DNA of 64,000 bases, from NCBI GenBank assembly GCA_963662155.1, contig OY759261.1, forward strand, positions 69,861,169 through 69,925,168, given 5' to 3'. This DNA comes from Lamellibrachia columna. Lineage: Eukaryota; Annelida; Polychaeta; Sabellida; Siboglinidae. The position numbers and the translations under genes are program-made. The notes beneath the pieces are model-generated. The model was not told where the DNA came from, searched no databases, and saw only the letters and a list, made by a program, of their open reading frames with translations. Of the stretch, positions 1-13,300 are shown piece after piece (position 1 is the stretch's first letter; each line of letters starts with the position of its first letter).

Positions 1-646
1 TATTATATAATGCATTAACATCCTAACGTCAGCATTCATATTATATAATGCATTAACATCCTAACGTCAGCATTCATATTATATAATGCATTAACATCCT
101 AACGTCAGCATTCATATTATATAATGCATTAACATCCTAACGTCAGCATTCATATTATATAATGCATTAACATCCTAACGTCAGCATTCATATTATATAA
201 TGCATTAACATCCTAACGTCAGCATTCATATTATATAATGCATTAACATCCTATCGTCAGCATTCATATTATATAATGCATTAACATCCTATCGTCAGCA
301 TTCATATTATATAATGCATTAACATCCTATCGTCAGCATTCATATTATATAATGCATTAACATCCTATCGTCAGCATTCATATTATATAATGCATTAACA
401 TCCTATCGTCAGCATTCATATTATATAATGCATTAACATCCTATCGTCAGCATTCATATTATATAATGCATTAACATCCTAACGTCAGCATTCATATTCT
501 ATAATGCATTAACATCCTAACGTCAGCATTCATATTATATAATGCATTAACATCCTATCGTCAGCATTCATATTATATAATGCATTAACATCCTAACGTC
601 AGCATTCATATTATATAATGCATTAACATCCTAACGTCAGCATTCA
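1..646. repeat. 38-bp minisatellite, about 17 copies, cut by window start
   Basis: The unit begins TATTATATAATGCATTAAC and repeats every 38 bp without indels. Two unit types differ at one base (CCTAACG versus CCTATCG) and occur in blocks: the first six units are A-type, then a run of T-type, then mixed. This indicates block duplication. The array touches position 1, so its true length is unknown. Confidence 0.97.
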
Positions 647-1335
647 TGTGCAAGTGCAACTTTGTGTGTTCGAATTTGCTTGATTTATTAGTACATAATA
701 ATTTAAATTATTACAGATATAATTGTGGCAATGCGGTTTCACTAAGTTTTTAAAACTACAGGACGGGTGTCAGTGACAATTGGGAAAGCAGGAAACTGAC
801 TGGGGTGTAAGTATATACAGCAATAACTTTGGAGAGGACATCAATTAACTGAGTTAGGACTGTGGACTGGTGTCAGTGACAATTGGGAAGGCAATAAAAT
901 ACTAGGTAATGATTTCTTTGTGGAGCTTCTGGAGTCAGACTAAGCAATACAAATGTAGTTACAAGCTGGATTGGCCAGTTAAAAGCTGCCCTTGTTACAG
1001 TTTCATTATGCAGGCCCTGGCCCAACATCAAAGAAGATTTCAACTCAGTTCCGGGTAGTTGTACTGTCCAACGTAAAACTTAGATTACTGTTCTGAGCTC
1101 ACAGTGAGTCACTGTCCTACTGATGGGGGTTGTTTTCTTGCTTTTATCACCTTTTATCACCTTTGTAGTACAACGTGTTTGTTTCAAGTTAATTGGCTTT
1201 CTACTTAGCACTGTTTGGTCGGCCACCAGTTGCTAAGCCATCACATAGAGATATATTATTACATTAGAATAGTGCATATTGATTACCCATATTTGTGTGA
1301 CATTTTAACAGCCCATTGCGCGCCATGTTTAAGAG
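647..1335. other. Intergenic sequence without recognised gene
   Basis: No supported coding region. A sequence of about 22 bp, GGTGTCAGTGACAATTGGGA, occurs near 767 and again near 869, suggesting a small old local duplication. Confidence 0.5.
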
Positions 1336-1799
1336 TGGTAGACCAGCTACAGCTGTGTGGGAGACCAGCTACAGCTGTGTGGGAGACCAGCTACAGCTGT
1401 GTGGGAGACCAGCTACAGCTGTGTGGGAGACCAGCTACAGCTGTGTGGTAGACCAGCTACAGCTGTGTGGTAGACCAGCTACAGCTGTGTGGTAGACCAG
1501 CTACAGCTGTGTGGGAGACCAGCTACAGCTGTGTGGTAGACCAGCTACAGCTGTGTGGGAGACCAGCTACAGCTGTGTGGTAGACCAGCTACAGCTGTGT
1601 GGGAGACCAGCTACAGCTGTGTGGTAGACCAGCTACAGCTGTGTGGGAGACCAGCTACAGCTGTGTGGTAGACCAGCTACAGCTGTGTGGTAGACCAGCT
1701 ACAGCTGTGTGGGAGACCAGCTACAGCTGTGTGGGAGACCAGCTACAGCTGTGTGGTAGACCAGCTACAGCTGTGTGGGAGACCAGCTACAGCTGTGTA
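1336..1799. repeat. 22-bp minisatellite, about 21 copies
   Basis: The unit contains GACCAGCTACAGCTGTGTGG, with a G/T variant that makes units read GGGAGACC or GGTAGACC. Each unit carries the palindrome CAGCTG (an E-box-like hexamer). Apparent ORFs here only reflect the absence of stops in the unit; I do not consider them genes. Confidence 0.97.
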
Positions 1800-2044
1800 G
1801 GAACACTGTTAAAGTCCACAGTAATGTAACATCACTCATGGTTGTGTTGTTCTTTCTATGCAACAATAATGTACACAGTTTGTATATTCAATTGGCCGTA
1901 TAATGAGCAATTACACACACAAACCCATAAGAGAGATTAGATACAGTGTTGACAGTTCGCGATAATTTCTGTCAGAAACCTGTCAGAAACAAGTTTCCGA
2001 CAGTTTCTGATAATGTCGGGTCACAAATACCTTCCTGGCTGTGC

Positions 2045-2150
2045 CGTACACGCACGCGCACGCGTACGCGCACAGGCACGCGTACGCGCACGCGCACAGG
2101 CACGCGCACAGGCACAGGCACGCGCACGCGCACACGCACACGCACATCAT
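2045..2150. repeat. Alternating purine-pyrimidine tract (CACGCG/CACA-rich)
   Basis: About 100 bp of almost uninterrupted alternation of CA, CG and TA steps (CACGCGCACGCGTACGCGC and similar). Such tracts can adopt left-handed Z-DNA; that is known for the sequence class, not shown here. ORFs encoding RTRTRT repeats are by-products. Confidence 0.85.
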
Positions 2151-3126
2151 TGAAATTTATATTCGTTGCATGTACATTAATGCGTAGTTCACAGGTTGAA
2201 TATAGGTCCGTGTAATTACTAACAAAACATGATCTTTCACAAAAACATTTTTGTTTTTGCAATCTTCACATAACAGTCACTCAGTCGAGACACCCCACGC
2301 CACGCTTACACAGAAACCCGGCCCACTGAGCGATCAGCTCAAATTAAACTGTTACGCGGAAACGCGGTCAAGCGGCTGTCTGGCGAGTTTATTGACGCCT
2401 ACATCGCAGTGCTCAAACAGGACTCGTCCATCATAGTGGATTAAGGAAACTCTACTACGATCTCCAGTGGTTAACCTATATATGATTGCAGTAAATCAGT
2501 CTGTATGTATGTCGATAAAATTAACATATTTAATTTAATTGCTGTGTATTTTCGAAAATATCAAGATATGGAAGACCAGTTATAAATACTGATATTATTC
2601 ACGCCGTGTCGCAAAATCAACCAATGAAAATCGTTGTACCTACATCCCCTTAAGAGCAGACACACAAATATCACTATGGCAGTATGCGTGTATTTAATAT
2701 GTTACTTTCGTGATTGGATTAGCAACTATCCTTTCCCCTCCAGAGTGGACCGGGATTGCCACAAAGCTAAGTCGTTCGGTGCATTTGCCATTTCGTCGGT
2801 ATCGTGGAGGAAAAGCAAAACAACTTACCATTGGCCTGGCGCGCACCTCCCTCGCAACAATCTACATATCCAGATGTTATCTACTAATTTGAGAACTAGA
2901 CATAACATATCAACTGTCTATAACCGTGAGGGTCCACGGCGGATAATGGCCCATGACAATCCTAATGGCGAAGATAATTATTGTCGTATTTTACGAGGCG
3001 TCGCAGGAATTTATTGTTCGCCATTACTATTAATAGACGCACGAATCACTAGATAATCCTTTATTTCCGACAAGGCAAATTATTTGCAGAAATATCGATA
3101 TGTTATGTGAAACGAATAGTCGATTT

Positions 3127-3375
3127 ATATAGGTTTAACCTTCACATTTCACCCCGTGGCAGACGATTGTATTTCAATACCGCGACCTCTCTGGGAATCA
3201 TTCAACAACCTTGCGATTAGTTAATTAGGCTATCCGCTTATATATAACCTCTACTGGCCATAACCAGTTACACATTTCTACAGACGAGTGAACTGATGCA
3301 ATATGGAGTGAGCAAAAGTGCCCAAGTCATGAAACGGCAGTCAATGGATTCGAATCCCTGTCATATCGGTGGGAA
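3127..3375 (-). mobile_element. Diverged SINE-like fragment
   Basis: On the minus strand, about 75 bp around 3140-3215 matches the body of the SINE at 22990-23233: the shared pieces ATTCCCAGAGA, GTCTGCCA and GGGTGAA occur in the same order and spacing. About 130 bp to the right, GGATTCGAATCCC at 3347-3359 resembles a tRNA B-box. I see no full tRNA-related head, so this is an old or truncated copy. Confidence 0.5.
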
Positions 3376-4176
3376 TCCGGCGTTCTAAGTACGAATGAGG
3401 CTTTTAAAAGCTCCCCCTCCCCCCGGAATATATTTAGCCCATCGCGCACCAAGTGTATTGATATTCATATACATCCCTGCATGGAGCGTGTGAAAAGTTA
3501 CCGTAAAATGCGCAGTTGTTTTAATAAACCAATGCGTATAAAGATCATCGAAAAAATTCACGTTAATCGTTAGATCGGGTAACTGGCGAAACTGTGAATA
3601 GCCGTATGTCGCAGCATAGCACGGGACTATATTTGTCCTCTCATCGGATCCGGTCGAAAACAATGTCACAGTTTGTCCGATGGTTTCAACGAAGCTAAAT
3701 AACACATTTGCACAAACGGCTAACATGTCGTGGTGGACACACTTGGTATAGATTCGCTAATTCGCGGAATGAGACGAGCGAAAAATTCGGATTCAGAAAG
3801 GACCATTAAATGTCGTGTTTGACGATTCGCCGTCAACGGCAACGCCGCGTGTAGCATTAAACCACGTCGCAACGGTTTATGTCCTCGCCTCGTTGCCCCG
3901 AGATACGGAAGCGATAACAATATACATTTTCAGGTTCAGCCAAGCGTTCTATGCTCCGGACGTACATCAAAATATCGACCCTTAGCGAATAGCCTATAAA
4001 TTTAGCGTACCTCGCGCGTAGTTGCATTGCAGTTTCAGCTATACGTTCGAATCAGTAACACTGCCCATTAAGCGCAGTGTATATTTTGTCCTTCAACTAT
4101 GCCAAGCGTAAAACGTAAGCACGTATTCTCTGAGATAATGTATAAAAATGTATTTAATAATGGAGGCCATTCTATC
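3376..4176. other. No recognised feature
   Basis: Short open frames exist on the minus strand (3385-3726, 3720-3920), but their translations match no family I recognise and lack convincing start or splice context. Confidence 0.4.
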
Positions 4177-4451
4177 CGTATTTACGTATACCTATATCGT
4201 ATTTACGTATACCTATATCGTATTTACGTATACCTATATAGTATTTACGTATATCTATATCGTATTTACGTATACCTATATCGTATTTACGCATACCTAT
4301 ATCGTATTTACGTATACCTATATCGTATTTACGCATACCTGTATCGTATTTACGTATACCTATATCGTATTTACGTATACCTATATCGTAATTACGCATA
4401 CCTATATCGTATTTACGTATACCTATATCGTATTTACGCATACCTATATCG
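4177..4451. repeat. 21-bp minisatellite, about 13 copies
   Basis: The unit reads CGTATTTACGTATACCTATAT with substitutions at one or two positions (ACGTATACC versus ACGCATACC). Because 21 is a multiple of three, several frames stay open, which explains the Tyr-rich repetitive ORFs on both strands. Confidence 0.96.
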
Positions 4452-4869
4452 GCGCGAAAAGTAGAGAGAACATGTAACCGACAAATCCAGCTGATGGCAG
4501 TGCGTATAAGTTACGGAACAAACGATACGCAGAGCGAACAACTTATGGCTAAAACTGTCAAATAACTCAAGGGTCATCGCCGTAATGTAATAACACATTC
4601 GCTGTAACATACACCGCCATAGCAGTCAGTGTAACTGCTGGTGATTTTACGACCTCACAGCTATACATAATGTGTTCATGGTCGTCGCGAAACACCTGTG
4701 AACGCATTAAAAAAAGCCCGCGGCTGGAGTTACGGCATTGTCGCAGCTCTATGTCCGTCACTACTGGACACTCTACGTCTGTGGTGATGACGTAGCCACG
4801 ACAATCAATTCGTGCCGACACCTTCAACCAGCGCACCAGGTGCCGACCTCTCGCGCGGAGCCCGGACAA

Positions 4870-5325
4870 GGCTAAAGGGTTCAGCCTACAGTTACATTTC
4901 CCATTGGTGGTCATGTTAACGTTTTGCAAAATTATAAGAAAACGTGACCATCAAAAATTCTAAAAGTTTTCACCAGCCGCTGTCATCATCCCACTGACAG
5001 GTCGAGTTTTGTCACAATTAGACATTTCTAACTCTTGTAATATGCCTGTATGTGCGACACCCCTCACTGTTCACCAATATTGGCAGGAATTACGACGCAC
5101 ACGTGTCTAATCGCAAAAAAATCACAAATATCCTTCCGCCTATTATAATCATCTAAAAATCCACCATTTCACTCTCAACAGCTTCCGCCAGCAAACCTGG
5201 TAATGTCCGTGCACAAATGCACTTATGTCAGATCGTATGAATTTTTTAAAACGTCCTATATCCAAACTTACTATGTCCTATATTCGTGTGTAACACACCA
5301 AGAAGTCTGAGGCATGATCCTTAAA
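4870..5325 (+). repeat. Dispersed repeat, copy 1 of 4 (about 430 bp)
   Basis: This segment, starting near GGGTTCAGCCTACAGTTACA and ending at GAGGCATGATCC, is homologous in the same order to 59335-59765 and in reverse complement to 9945-10345 and 59885-60335. Shared landmarks include CCATGTTAACGTTTTGCA, CTTCCGCCTATT and AATCATCTAAAAATCCAC. No intact ORF is common to the copies. It is most likely a non-autonomous transposable element. Confidence 0.8.
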
Positions 5326-5339
5326 ACCGTCTACGGTCT

Positions 5340-5710
5340 GGCGTTGAGAGGTTCGGCGCCTCCATGCTATGCTGGGGCCTGACCCAAACTGACCGCTGTG
5401 ACTGTGGGACAGTCCAAACGGCCGACCACGTCATCGACGGGGACTGCCCTGTCTAGGGCAGGCGAGGACACAAGATTTAGATTTAGCAAAACTGAAATTT
5501 CCATACGGCAAGTGGACAAGGAAGCCATTGGCTTATCGAGAGTCCAACAATGTTACTATCTATGCATAGTCCGCCCTAACAGGTATATGTCAATTTTATT
5601 GTTAAACATATTCACACTACTAGCATTAACACAGACATATGACAGTTTGTTCCATTCATTCATTCATTCATTCATTAATTCATTCATTCATTCATTCATT
5701 CATTCATCAC
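5340..5710 (+). mobile_element. LINE 3' end remnant with (ATTC)n tail
   Basis: At about 5355-5455 the plus strand reads CDCGTVQTADHVIDGDCPV, the Cys-Cys-His-Cys arrangement found at the C-terminus of many non-LTR retrotransposon ORF2 proteins. The frame is broken just downstream. An (ATTC)n microsatellite at 5655-5706 lies where a LINE 3' tail repeat would be. Only the last part of the element remains. Confidence 0.6.
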
Positions 5711-5769
5711 CCTCAATGAAAATGAGCACTTTCTGAATAGCTCCAAACAAATCTGATTTTTTTTATGGA

Positions 5770-6183
5770 ATTTGCCCCTTGTCTACCTGCTTGTCTGCCC
5801 CTTGTCTACCTGCTTGTCTGCCCTTGTCTACCTGCTTGTCTGCCCCTTGTCTGCCTGCTTGTCTGCCCCTTGTCTGCCTGCTTGTCTGCCCCTTGTCTGC
5901 CTGCTTGTCTGCCCCTTGTCTGCCTGCTTGTCTGCCCCTTGTCTGCCTGCTTGTCTGCCCCTTGTCTGCCTGCTTGTCTGCCCCTTGTCTGCCTGCTTGT
6001 CTGCCTGCTTGTCTGCCCCTTGTCTGCCTGCTTGTCTGCCCCTTGTCTGCCTGCTTGTCTGCCCCTTGTCTGCCTGCTTGTCTGCCCATTGTCTGCCCCT
6101 TGTCTGCCTGCTTGTCTGCCCCTTGTCTGCCTGCTTGTCTGCCTGCTTGTCTGCCCCTTGTCTGCCCCTTGTCTGCCTGCTTG
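5770..6183. repeat. 23-bp minisatellite with half-unit variants
   Basis: The main unit combines TGCCCCTTGTC and TGCCTGCTTGTC, about 18 copies. At 5996-6012 and 6127-6150 the 12-bp half-unit is duplicated, and at about 6084-6108 and 6151-6170 the CCCCTTGTCTG half is doubled. Slippage therefore acts at the half-unit level. Long Leu/Cys or Gly/Arg/Gln ORFs across it are artefacts. Confidence 0.96.
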
Positions 6184-6718
6184 CATTGTAATTGGGACCA
6201 CAGCCACATAAACATGCACAATGAAAGTGTAATTGTGATCGTACTCATGATTGTGATTATTTTATGTAATTGAGCACGATTACTCGACAGTTGTCGACGT
6301 TTACACACGACTGCGATTAATGAGTACGATTATTCCATTTATGGAGAGGGGTTTTCTCAAAACATGGATGATTTAACTTCAAATCTCTCCACACGCTATG
6401 TCAAACTTCTATTTACATCGACCCATGTCCTCGTCCGCCAGGCTGTGACCATCATACACCGTTCATATCCAGCTGTCATAACGCAAAATCTGCTTTCAAA
6501 GTCAGCACCCTTATGAGTTGTGATCGAAAAATAAGCGTATAATATAATATAATGATGACACCATCCACGTGAAACCGATTTCGTGTCATTACGTCGACAT
6601 TTGCGTTTTGGTAAATCATCCGGAATATAATGGTGTACATGAGGCCTCATTCAACTAGCCAGGTTTTTAAAACACTACACCGAGCTGACCTTTCTATTCT
6701 TGCATGTTTTACGACCCC

Positions 6719-8186
6719 AGTTAACGAGATGGACCAACTAGTGACCTTAACGAGATGGACCAACTAGTGACCTTAACGAGATGGACCAACTAGTGACCTT
6801 AACGAGATGGACCAACTAGTGACTTTAACGAGATGGACCAACTAGTGACCTTAACGAGATGGACCAACTAGTGACCTTAACGAGATGGACCAACTAGTGA
6901 CCTTAACGAGATGGACCAACTAGTCACCTTAACGAGATGGACCAACTAGTCACCTTAACGAGATGGACCAACTAGTCACCTTAACGAGATGGACCAACTA
7001 GTCACCTTAACGAGATGGACCAACTAGTCACCTTAACGAGATGGACCAACTAGTCACCTAAACGAGATGGACCAACTAGTCACCTTAACGAGATGGACCA
7101 ACTAGTCATCTTAACGAGATGGACCAACTAGTGACCTTAACGAGATGGACCAACTAGTCACCTTAACGAGATGGACCAACCAGTCACCTTAACGAGATGG
7201 ACCAACTAGTCACCTTAACGAGATGGACCAACTAGTCACCTTAACGATATGGACCAACTAGTCACCTTAATGAGATGGACCAACTAGTCACCTTAACGAG
7301 ATGGACCAACTAGTCACCTTAACGAGATGGACCAACTAGTCACCTTAACGAGATGGACCAACTAGTGACCTTAACGAGATGGACCAACTAGTCACCTTAA
7401 CGAGATGGACCAACTAGTCACCTTAACGAGATGGACCAACTAGTCACCTTAACGAGATGGACCAACTAGTCACCTTAACGAGATGGACCAACTATTCACC
7501 TTAACGAGATGGACCAACCAGTCACCTTAACGAGATGGACCAACTAGTCACCTTAACGAGATGGACCAACTAGTCACCTTAACGAGATGGACCAACTAGT
7601 CACCTTAACGAGATGGACCAACTAGTCACCTTAACGAGATGGACCAACTAGTCACCTTAACGAGATGGACCAACTAGTCACCTTAACGAGATGGACCAAC
7701 TAGTCACCTTAACGAGATGGACCAACTAGTGACCTTAACGAGATGGACCAACTAGTGACCTTAACGAGATGGACCAACTAGTCACCTAAACGAGATGGAC
7801 CAACTAGTCACCTTAACGAGATGGACCAACTAGTCATCTTAATGAGATGGACCAACTAGTCACCTTAACGAGATGGACCAACTAGTCACCTTAACGAGAT
7901 GGACCAACTAGTCACCTTAACGATATGGACCAACTAGTCACCTTAATGAGATGGACCAACCAGTCACCTTAACGAGATGGACCAACTAGTCACCTTAACG
8001 AGATGGACCAACTAGTCACCTTAACGATATGGACCAACTAGTCACCTTAATGAGATGGACCAACCAGTCACCTTAACGAGATGGACCAACTAGTCACCTT
8101 AACGAGATGGACCAACTAGTCACCTTAACGATATGGACCAACTAGTCACCTTAATGAGATGGACCAACCAGTCACCTTAACGAGAT
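6719..8186. repeat. 26-bp satellite, about 56 copies, with 104-bp higher-order repeats
   Basis: The unit is TTAACGAGATGGACCAACTA plus GTCACC or GTGACC. Variants CGATATGG, AATGAGATGG and AACCAGTCACC recur in fixed order. The CGATATGG variant sits at 7921, 8025 and 8129, exactly 104 bp (four units) apart, so the right end is a three-fold higher-order repeat. The same variant at 7245 is 26 units earlier, showing older block copying. Confidence 0.97.
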
Positions 8187-8194
8187 CACCCGTG

Positions 8195-8745
8195 CCACGG
8201 GTAAACGTGGGTGCTCATTGTCGAGAGCCAGGGTTTTTGAATGTAGGACAAAGCCCCTCGCGGACACAACCCCTCTGGACATAATACATCAAGGGGTAGG
8301 ACAAACACACTCGATTATATATGTACCCAGGTTTATGAGATTGATAAAATTTTATATCACTTGATAGTCTGTTAAACATACTATACTAATTAAGACGATG
8401 CGGTCAGTGAAGTTCAAACCGCCGGTTGAAAACAGCCATTTGAAATCCTAATTAGTATGTATCCAGTCTGAAACGTGGATTCGAAAATCAACTTGTAAAA
8501 GCCACGTCAAAGCAAGTACGTTTGCTTTGAAACGTACTTGTAACCTCCTAAGCTAACTCCCCAATATGAACTCACGTGATAAGCTCAAACTGCCATTTTA
8601 AAGCCCATGTACCACTCTCTTATCTCGACTAACTCTCGATCAACCAAGTCATTTCAAGGCAAAGGTGACGGGTTTTGTCCTACCCCAATAAAAAGGTGAG
8701 GTGTTTTGTCCATGGGGATAATACCCGTGAGGGTCTATATTCGTT
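8195..8745. mobile_element. Possible foldback/MITE-like element
   Basis: The left part holds GTAGGACAAAGCCCCTC and GGGGTAGGACAAACAC; the right part reads, on the opposite strand, GGACAAAACACCTCACC and GGGGTAGGACAAAACCC. The related motifs are inverted about 400 bp apart, which suggests imperfect terminal inverted repeats. There is no ORF and no target duplication I can be sure of. Confidence 0.35.
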
Positions 8746-9726
8746 TCCCAGGTTTGTCATTTCAAACGTACCATGCCTGGCCCAGGACGCAAACCAAAAT
8801 TTCTCCTGGCATTAAAGTTACAAAGAATGTTTGTTTTATCGCAAAATCATATTTATTATATGGCATAAACTACATCTAATGTAGCATTGTGACCACCCAA
8901 ATGTGTTTCGATGAACGACAATTTATTAAAATATGTTTTTATCGGTGTTAATTTAATTTGAAAGTTTCGACCCGAATACCGTTTTTACATTGCACATTGC
9001 ACGCTAAAACGCAAGGTCGATATTCATAAACATATAAATAAAAATAAAAAATTGGTTCATTAAAACAATCTGTGGCAGTCAAAATTGTACAATACAATTA
9101 TGTAGTGAGCTTAATGCAAAAACAAATTACATCATTTTACGAAAACATAACTAGACTGTGTACCTTTAAAACTTGACTGCACTACGGCGCCTCACTTCCG
9201 CCGGTTTGCGGACTATTCATGCTATATCGTCCATCGGATACGGTTCGGTAACTCGTAGATCGTACAGCTATTATTCATGTGTGACCCGCCCTGTAACAGT
9301 ACGGAGGAGCGCCACGCGGTGTCATTGTATCAATGGGGCGAGGGAGGACAACGTGACACACAGCGCTAAGGAAATCGTCAGAGCCTCGTAAACCAGCGGC
9401 GTTATGGGGTCAGATCACTATTTACTTTCCCATTGGCCACAACGTTAGCATTTGTTAATGCTGTTCGCAAATCTATATTTTGAATATCTGAAAATCAACC
9501 ATGTCCATATGTATTGTTTCATCAACCTGCTGAACAAAACTCGTCAACTTCTGTTTCTTTTCTCTCTCCAGAAAATCAACATACCAGATGCTCCCTGTGA
9601 AATGGCGTCCAAAACAACATGACGTGTTCATGCGCGAGGGATCCTACAGTCATTGACACGTGCATATGTTGACAGCCGTCCACGGGACATTTTTAACTAG
9701 TCACAGCATAAATGTCGTAGTCCTCG
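8746..9726. other. Unremarkable AT-rich intergenic sequence
   Basis: No gene, RNA or repeat family recognised. A 72-codon open frame at 9173-9391 has no recognisable domain and no splice or start support. Confidence 0.4.
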
Positions 9727-9728
9727 AA

Positions 9729-9812
9729 TATGGCCATATGTGCCAAATGTGGTCATATGTGCCAAATGTGGTCATATGTGCCAAATGTGGCCACATGTGC
9801 CAAATGTGGCCC
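9729..9812. repeat. 20-bp direct repeat, four copies
   Basis: GCCATATGTGCCAAATGTGG and close variants (GGTCATATGTGCC, GGCCACATGTGCC) occur four times in tandem. Most units contain the palindrome CATATG. Confidence 0.9.
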
Positions 9813-9944
9813 TGTTAAAACATTATTTTACAGACAGCACAGAACTGCCAAAAGGACGTGCCTTCCCGCAACTACTGGCACTATATTTCTAGGTCATGAA
9901 CCCAGAAGTGAAAGAATGGTCCGTCTCCTATTACTATCGTGTGT

Positions 9945-10345
9945 AGAGGGATTATGCCTCAGTTAGACTTCCTTGTGTGTTACACATGAATGTAGGGCAC
10001 AGTAATTTTAGTTATGTGTAATTTAAAAAAAATCATATAATCTGACATAACTGCATTTGAGCAGACACATTGGCCAGTTTGCTGGTAGAACATGTTGACA
10101 GTGTAACTGTGGATTTGTAGATGATTTCAATAGGCGGAAGGATTTTTGGCAATTTTTTCACCATAATGCGCGTGTGCGTAGTAATTTATGCAGAAATTGG
10201 TTAACATTGACGGATATGGCACGTTCAGGCATTTTATAAAAGTTAGAAAGATGTGATTTTGACTAAACTCGACCAGCATATCAATGAGATGATGACAACG
10301 GCAGGTAAGAAGTTTGAGAATTTATGATGGTCTCGTCTCCAGCCC
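9945..10345 (-). repeat. Dispersed repeat, copy 2 of 4 (reverse orientation)
   Basis: This is the reverse complement of the family at 4870-5325 and closely resembles 59885-60335. Landmarks are ATTATGCCTCAGTTAGAC, GTAGGGCACAGTAATTTTAG, GGCGGAAGGATTTTTGGCAA and GGTAAGAAGTTTGAGAATTT. The inner end keeps the AT-CATGCCTC motif that marks the family boundary. Confidence 0.8.
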
Positions 10346-13300
10346 AACAAACCTGGTAGTGAACATTGTCTCAGTTGTGTCAATTAATGGGACGTGTCGC
10401 AAAGAATTCGAGCGGTTGTATCCGGGCAAGTAAAGTTTAAATGGTATCCAGTGGGTGTGACCTTAATATAATAGTGCAAAATGTTGTCTCATTCACATAA
10501 AGTATGTCTATAGAGGACAGTTATCAATCTTACTTTAGGGGTGATCTAAAAATAAAAAATGGTTTCCACGGGGGTTGGTGTGGGGTAAGCAGCTGTACTT
10601 CCCCCAAAAGTGGTTTATTTTCCGATCATAGTTCATAAAACAAACTTATGGGCGCTGACTTGGCGTGCATCCAGGCAGTTTTGGCAATGCCGGATGAATC
10701 CGGACAATATGTCCTGGTTACAGCATGGATGACGCGGACATGTTCACGGACAGCCACAGGTCGATGACATCACGGTTTCATGTAGAGGGAGTATGTGGTT
10801 AAATGGCATCGGTTACGTGCAGAGCCCAATATTGGTGTTTTGAAATCACCCCTTACACATTCCGGATGTTCAAACAATGCAAGCGAATAGGAGCGGCTTC
10901 TGCAACTTAGCCCGAGGAAACAGAACTCGTTCGAGTCAGCATTAATTGGTAGACAGACAACATGGTGTACAGCATAGGCCTGTTTGATTTAATAACTAAT
11001 TGTATTAAGTCATTAGGACGCATTTAATCGCTATATTAAACACCTAGATTAACAACAGAAAAGCAGAGTTCGAAAAGGTTGTAGCTAAACCACCCAAGTG
11101 TATATAATAATGTATGTTACGTGCCACGGTGTATGTCACGTGCTACGGCGTATGGCACATAGAATGTATTGATGAGATGGGACGTTGAGGCGACACACTT
11201 TGATATGAACTACAAATTGTTCGCGTAGACTTTCCGAAAGGGTTAAACCGATAGTTGCGTCTACCCGAAACCTCGGGGACAAAGGTCAGACATGCTACCC
11301 GCGGGCCATGCGGTGCACCACGTTCACCTGTCTGTAACCCTCGAATGGTTGCCATGGCGAGCCGGTCGTCTAGGAGAAGCAGAAATCTGTCAGCTGATAA
11401 AAAAATCAACTGGTGTATAATCATTACATAGACGTCGGCTCTAGTAAGGTTACACCAAACTGAGCTACGGCTGCACACTGTCTAGGCGCACTGGGCTAGA
11501 AGCAGAACATTTCAGACAGCTGGTTCAGTTTATATAAAATACATAGAAAAAAATTAAAGGTGCCTCCTCAATTTGATTTGTTTGCTAGTCTCATTTCAAA
11601 TTAATTTTTGGAAAAACCAAACCAACCTAGTATCCACTGCAACATGTTCATGCGTTTGCGCAACGTTTGTATTTACTTTTTGTGAAATTTAAATTGCTTA
11701 ATGCTTGAACAAGCATTAACTGAAGGGACCATCGAAATGCTGAAAAATCACGATTTTCACCCTTGGTGAAACATCGTAACTTTGTCATGTGCTCGGCTAC
11801 GGCGATGGAGGTCACGCCCATGATCGGCCTTGACTCGCACAGTGTTGTCGCATTGTTTTATTAAACAGACTGCGCACATTACTTAAACTAGTCACATGCT
11901 ACACGTCTGGACTTACATGAACCGTATTCGCGATGGGCTGAACCATTTGAGGAAGCAGTTTTAAGCATTACGCGCCTCGAATAATTACTAGGTGAAGATT
12001 TTTATATTTTAGGTGAATGGTCTATTAAAAGACTACCGAGTGATGTAGTGAGATTACCATCATTATGTACAATAGCCTCTCGCTGTCAGAAACATTCGCA
12101 CGGAACGAGTAAGAACTAACCGTTCTTGCCTGCGCAGGGTTTTGTACCCACGGATATTACAAACATCGGATGTGTGGAAGACTTTTACCCAGTCTCAACA
12201 TCTTCCTTATAGCCACTGTGTTTCCAATGACAACATTACAGGATTACGTGCGCCTGAGCCTAAATCTTTACATAGCCCTAACCACTTGAGCGTATCGTTA
12301 CAAACTACACTAGGCGGTGACTCGGATGACAAACCATCAGCCCAACTGTCAATGTCTCCAGAAATTGACTCACGATTTCACAACATTCAAACCATTAAGC
12401 CTATTCATACGCCCCTTTGTAAAATAAACCTACTCAATGCACAACTCTCGACATCTGAACCTTAGATAAACATCAGCAGCACCGACCAAAAGGACCAAAT
12501 AACCCGAAGGCAGGTCTCCGAAGACACGACTCTAATCATAGCGCGAAGCCTACCTGTGTTACAAGGTGTTACAAGGTGTTACAACAGACATAAACCCTTT
12601 AGTGGGGGTTGGGCCGCCACATGCACACAGGTGGGGCCGGTGGGGGGGTTTATCCCCCACTTGTGTGTATATCATTGTAATTACTCTAGCTAGCACTATA
12701 TACATATAATTATGTATGCTTGTCTGCACATCTTTTCCGTTTTTGTATGCTGTCGCTTTGTATAAGAGCAACATGTTTTTGTATAAGAGCAACATGGTGT
12801 CTTTTTGTATGCTGTCGCTTTGTATAAGAGCAACATGGTGTCTTTGGAAAAGACTGTCCTTGACAGTTTGTTAGCTACAGTGGAAAATATCACTAATGTT
12901 AATTTTATCTGGCATTGTATACTAATTAGTCATAAATATCAGCTTAATCAGTATTGTACCAGGCATAATGTATAATGTGTGACATACATTGTCAAACACT
13001 ATTATTATGTGCACAGCGGCAATCATTGTTGGATATGAATAAAATTGGATTGCCCATTACCAACCTACCAAGTAGTTGGTGTATTTATACAAACAGAGAA
13101 AGGGCTGCATGAGCGTGTCCCCATTTCGTTATTAACACAAATACAAAGGAAGTCAACGGGGCATCGAGATGCGAAAACACACCAAATAAATAAAACACCC
13201 GTTAGTAAAACCGGTGCTGTTCACAAATTATTGTCTGTAAAATACATGTTATCTTATTCAGTACTAATATAAAATAATATTAATGTTTATCCATAAATTC

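Noticed and set aside
1..646. Regular repeats resembling a CRISPR array
   Set aside because: Units abut without variable spacers and the context is eukaryotic; the same holds for the 22-, 26-, 33- and 58-bp arrays.
3340..3370. tRNA gene signalled by GGATTCGAATCCC
   Set aside because: No cloverleaf can be drawn upstream; better explained as part of a diverged SINE.
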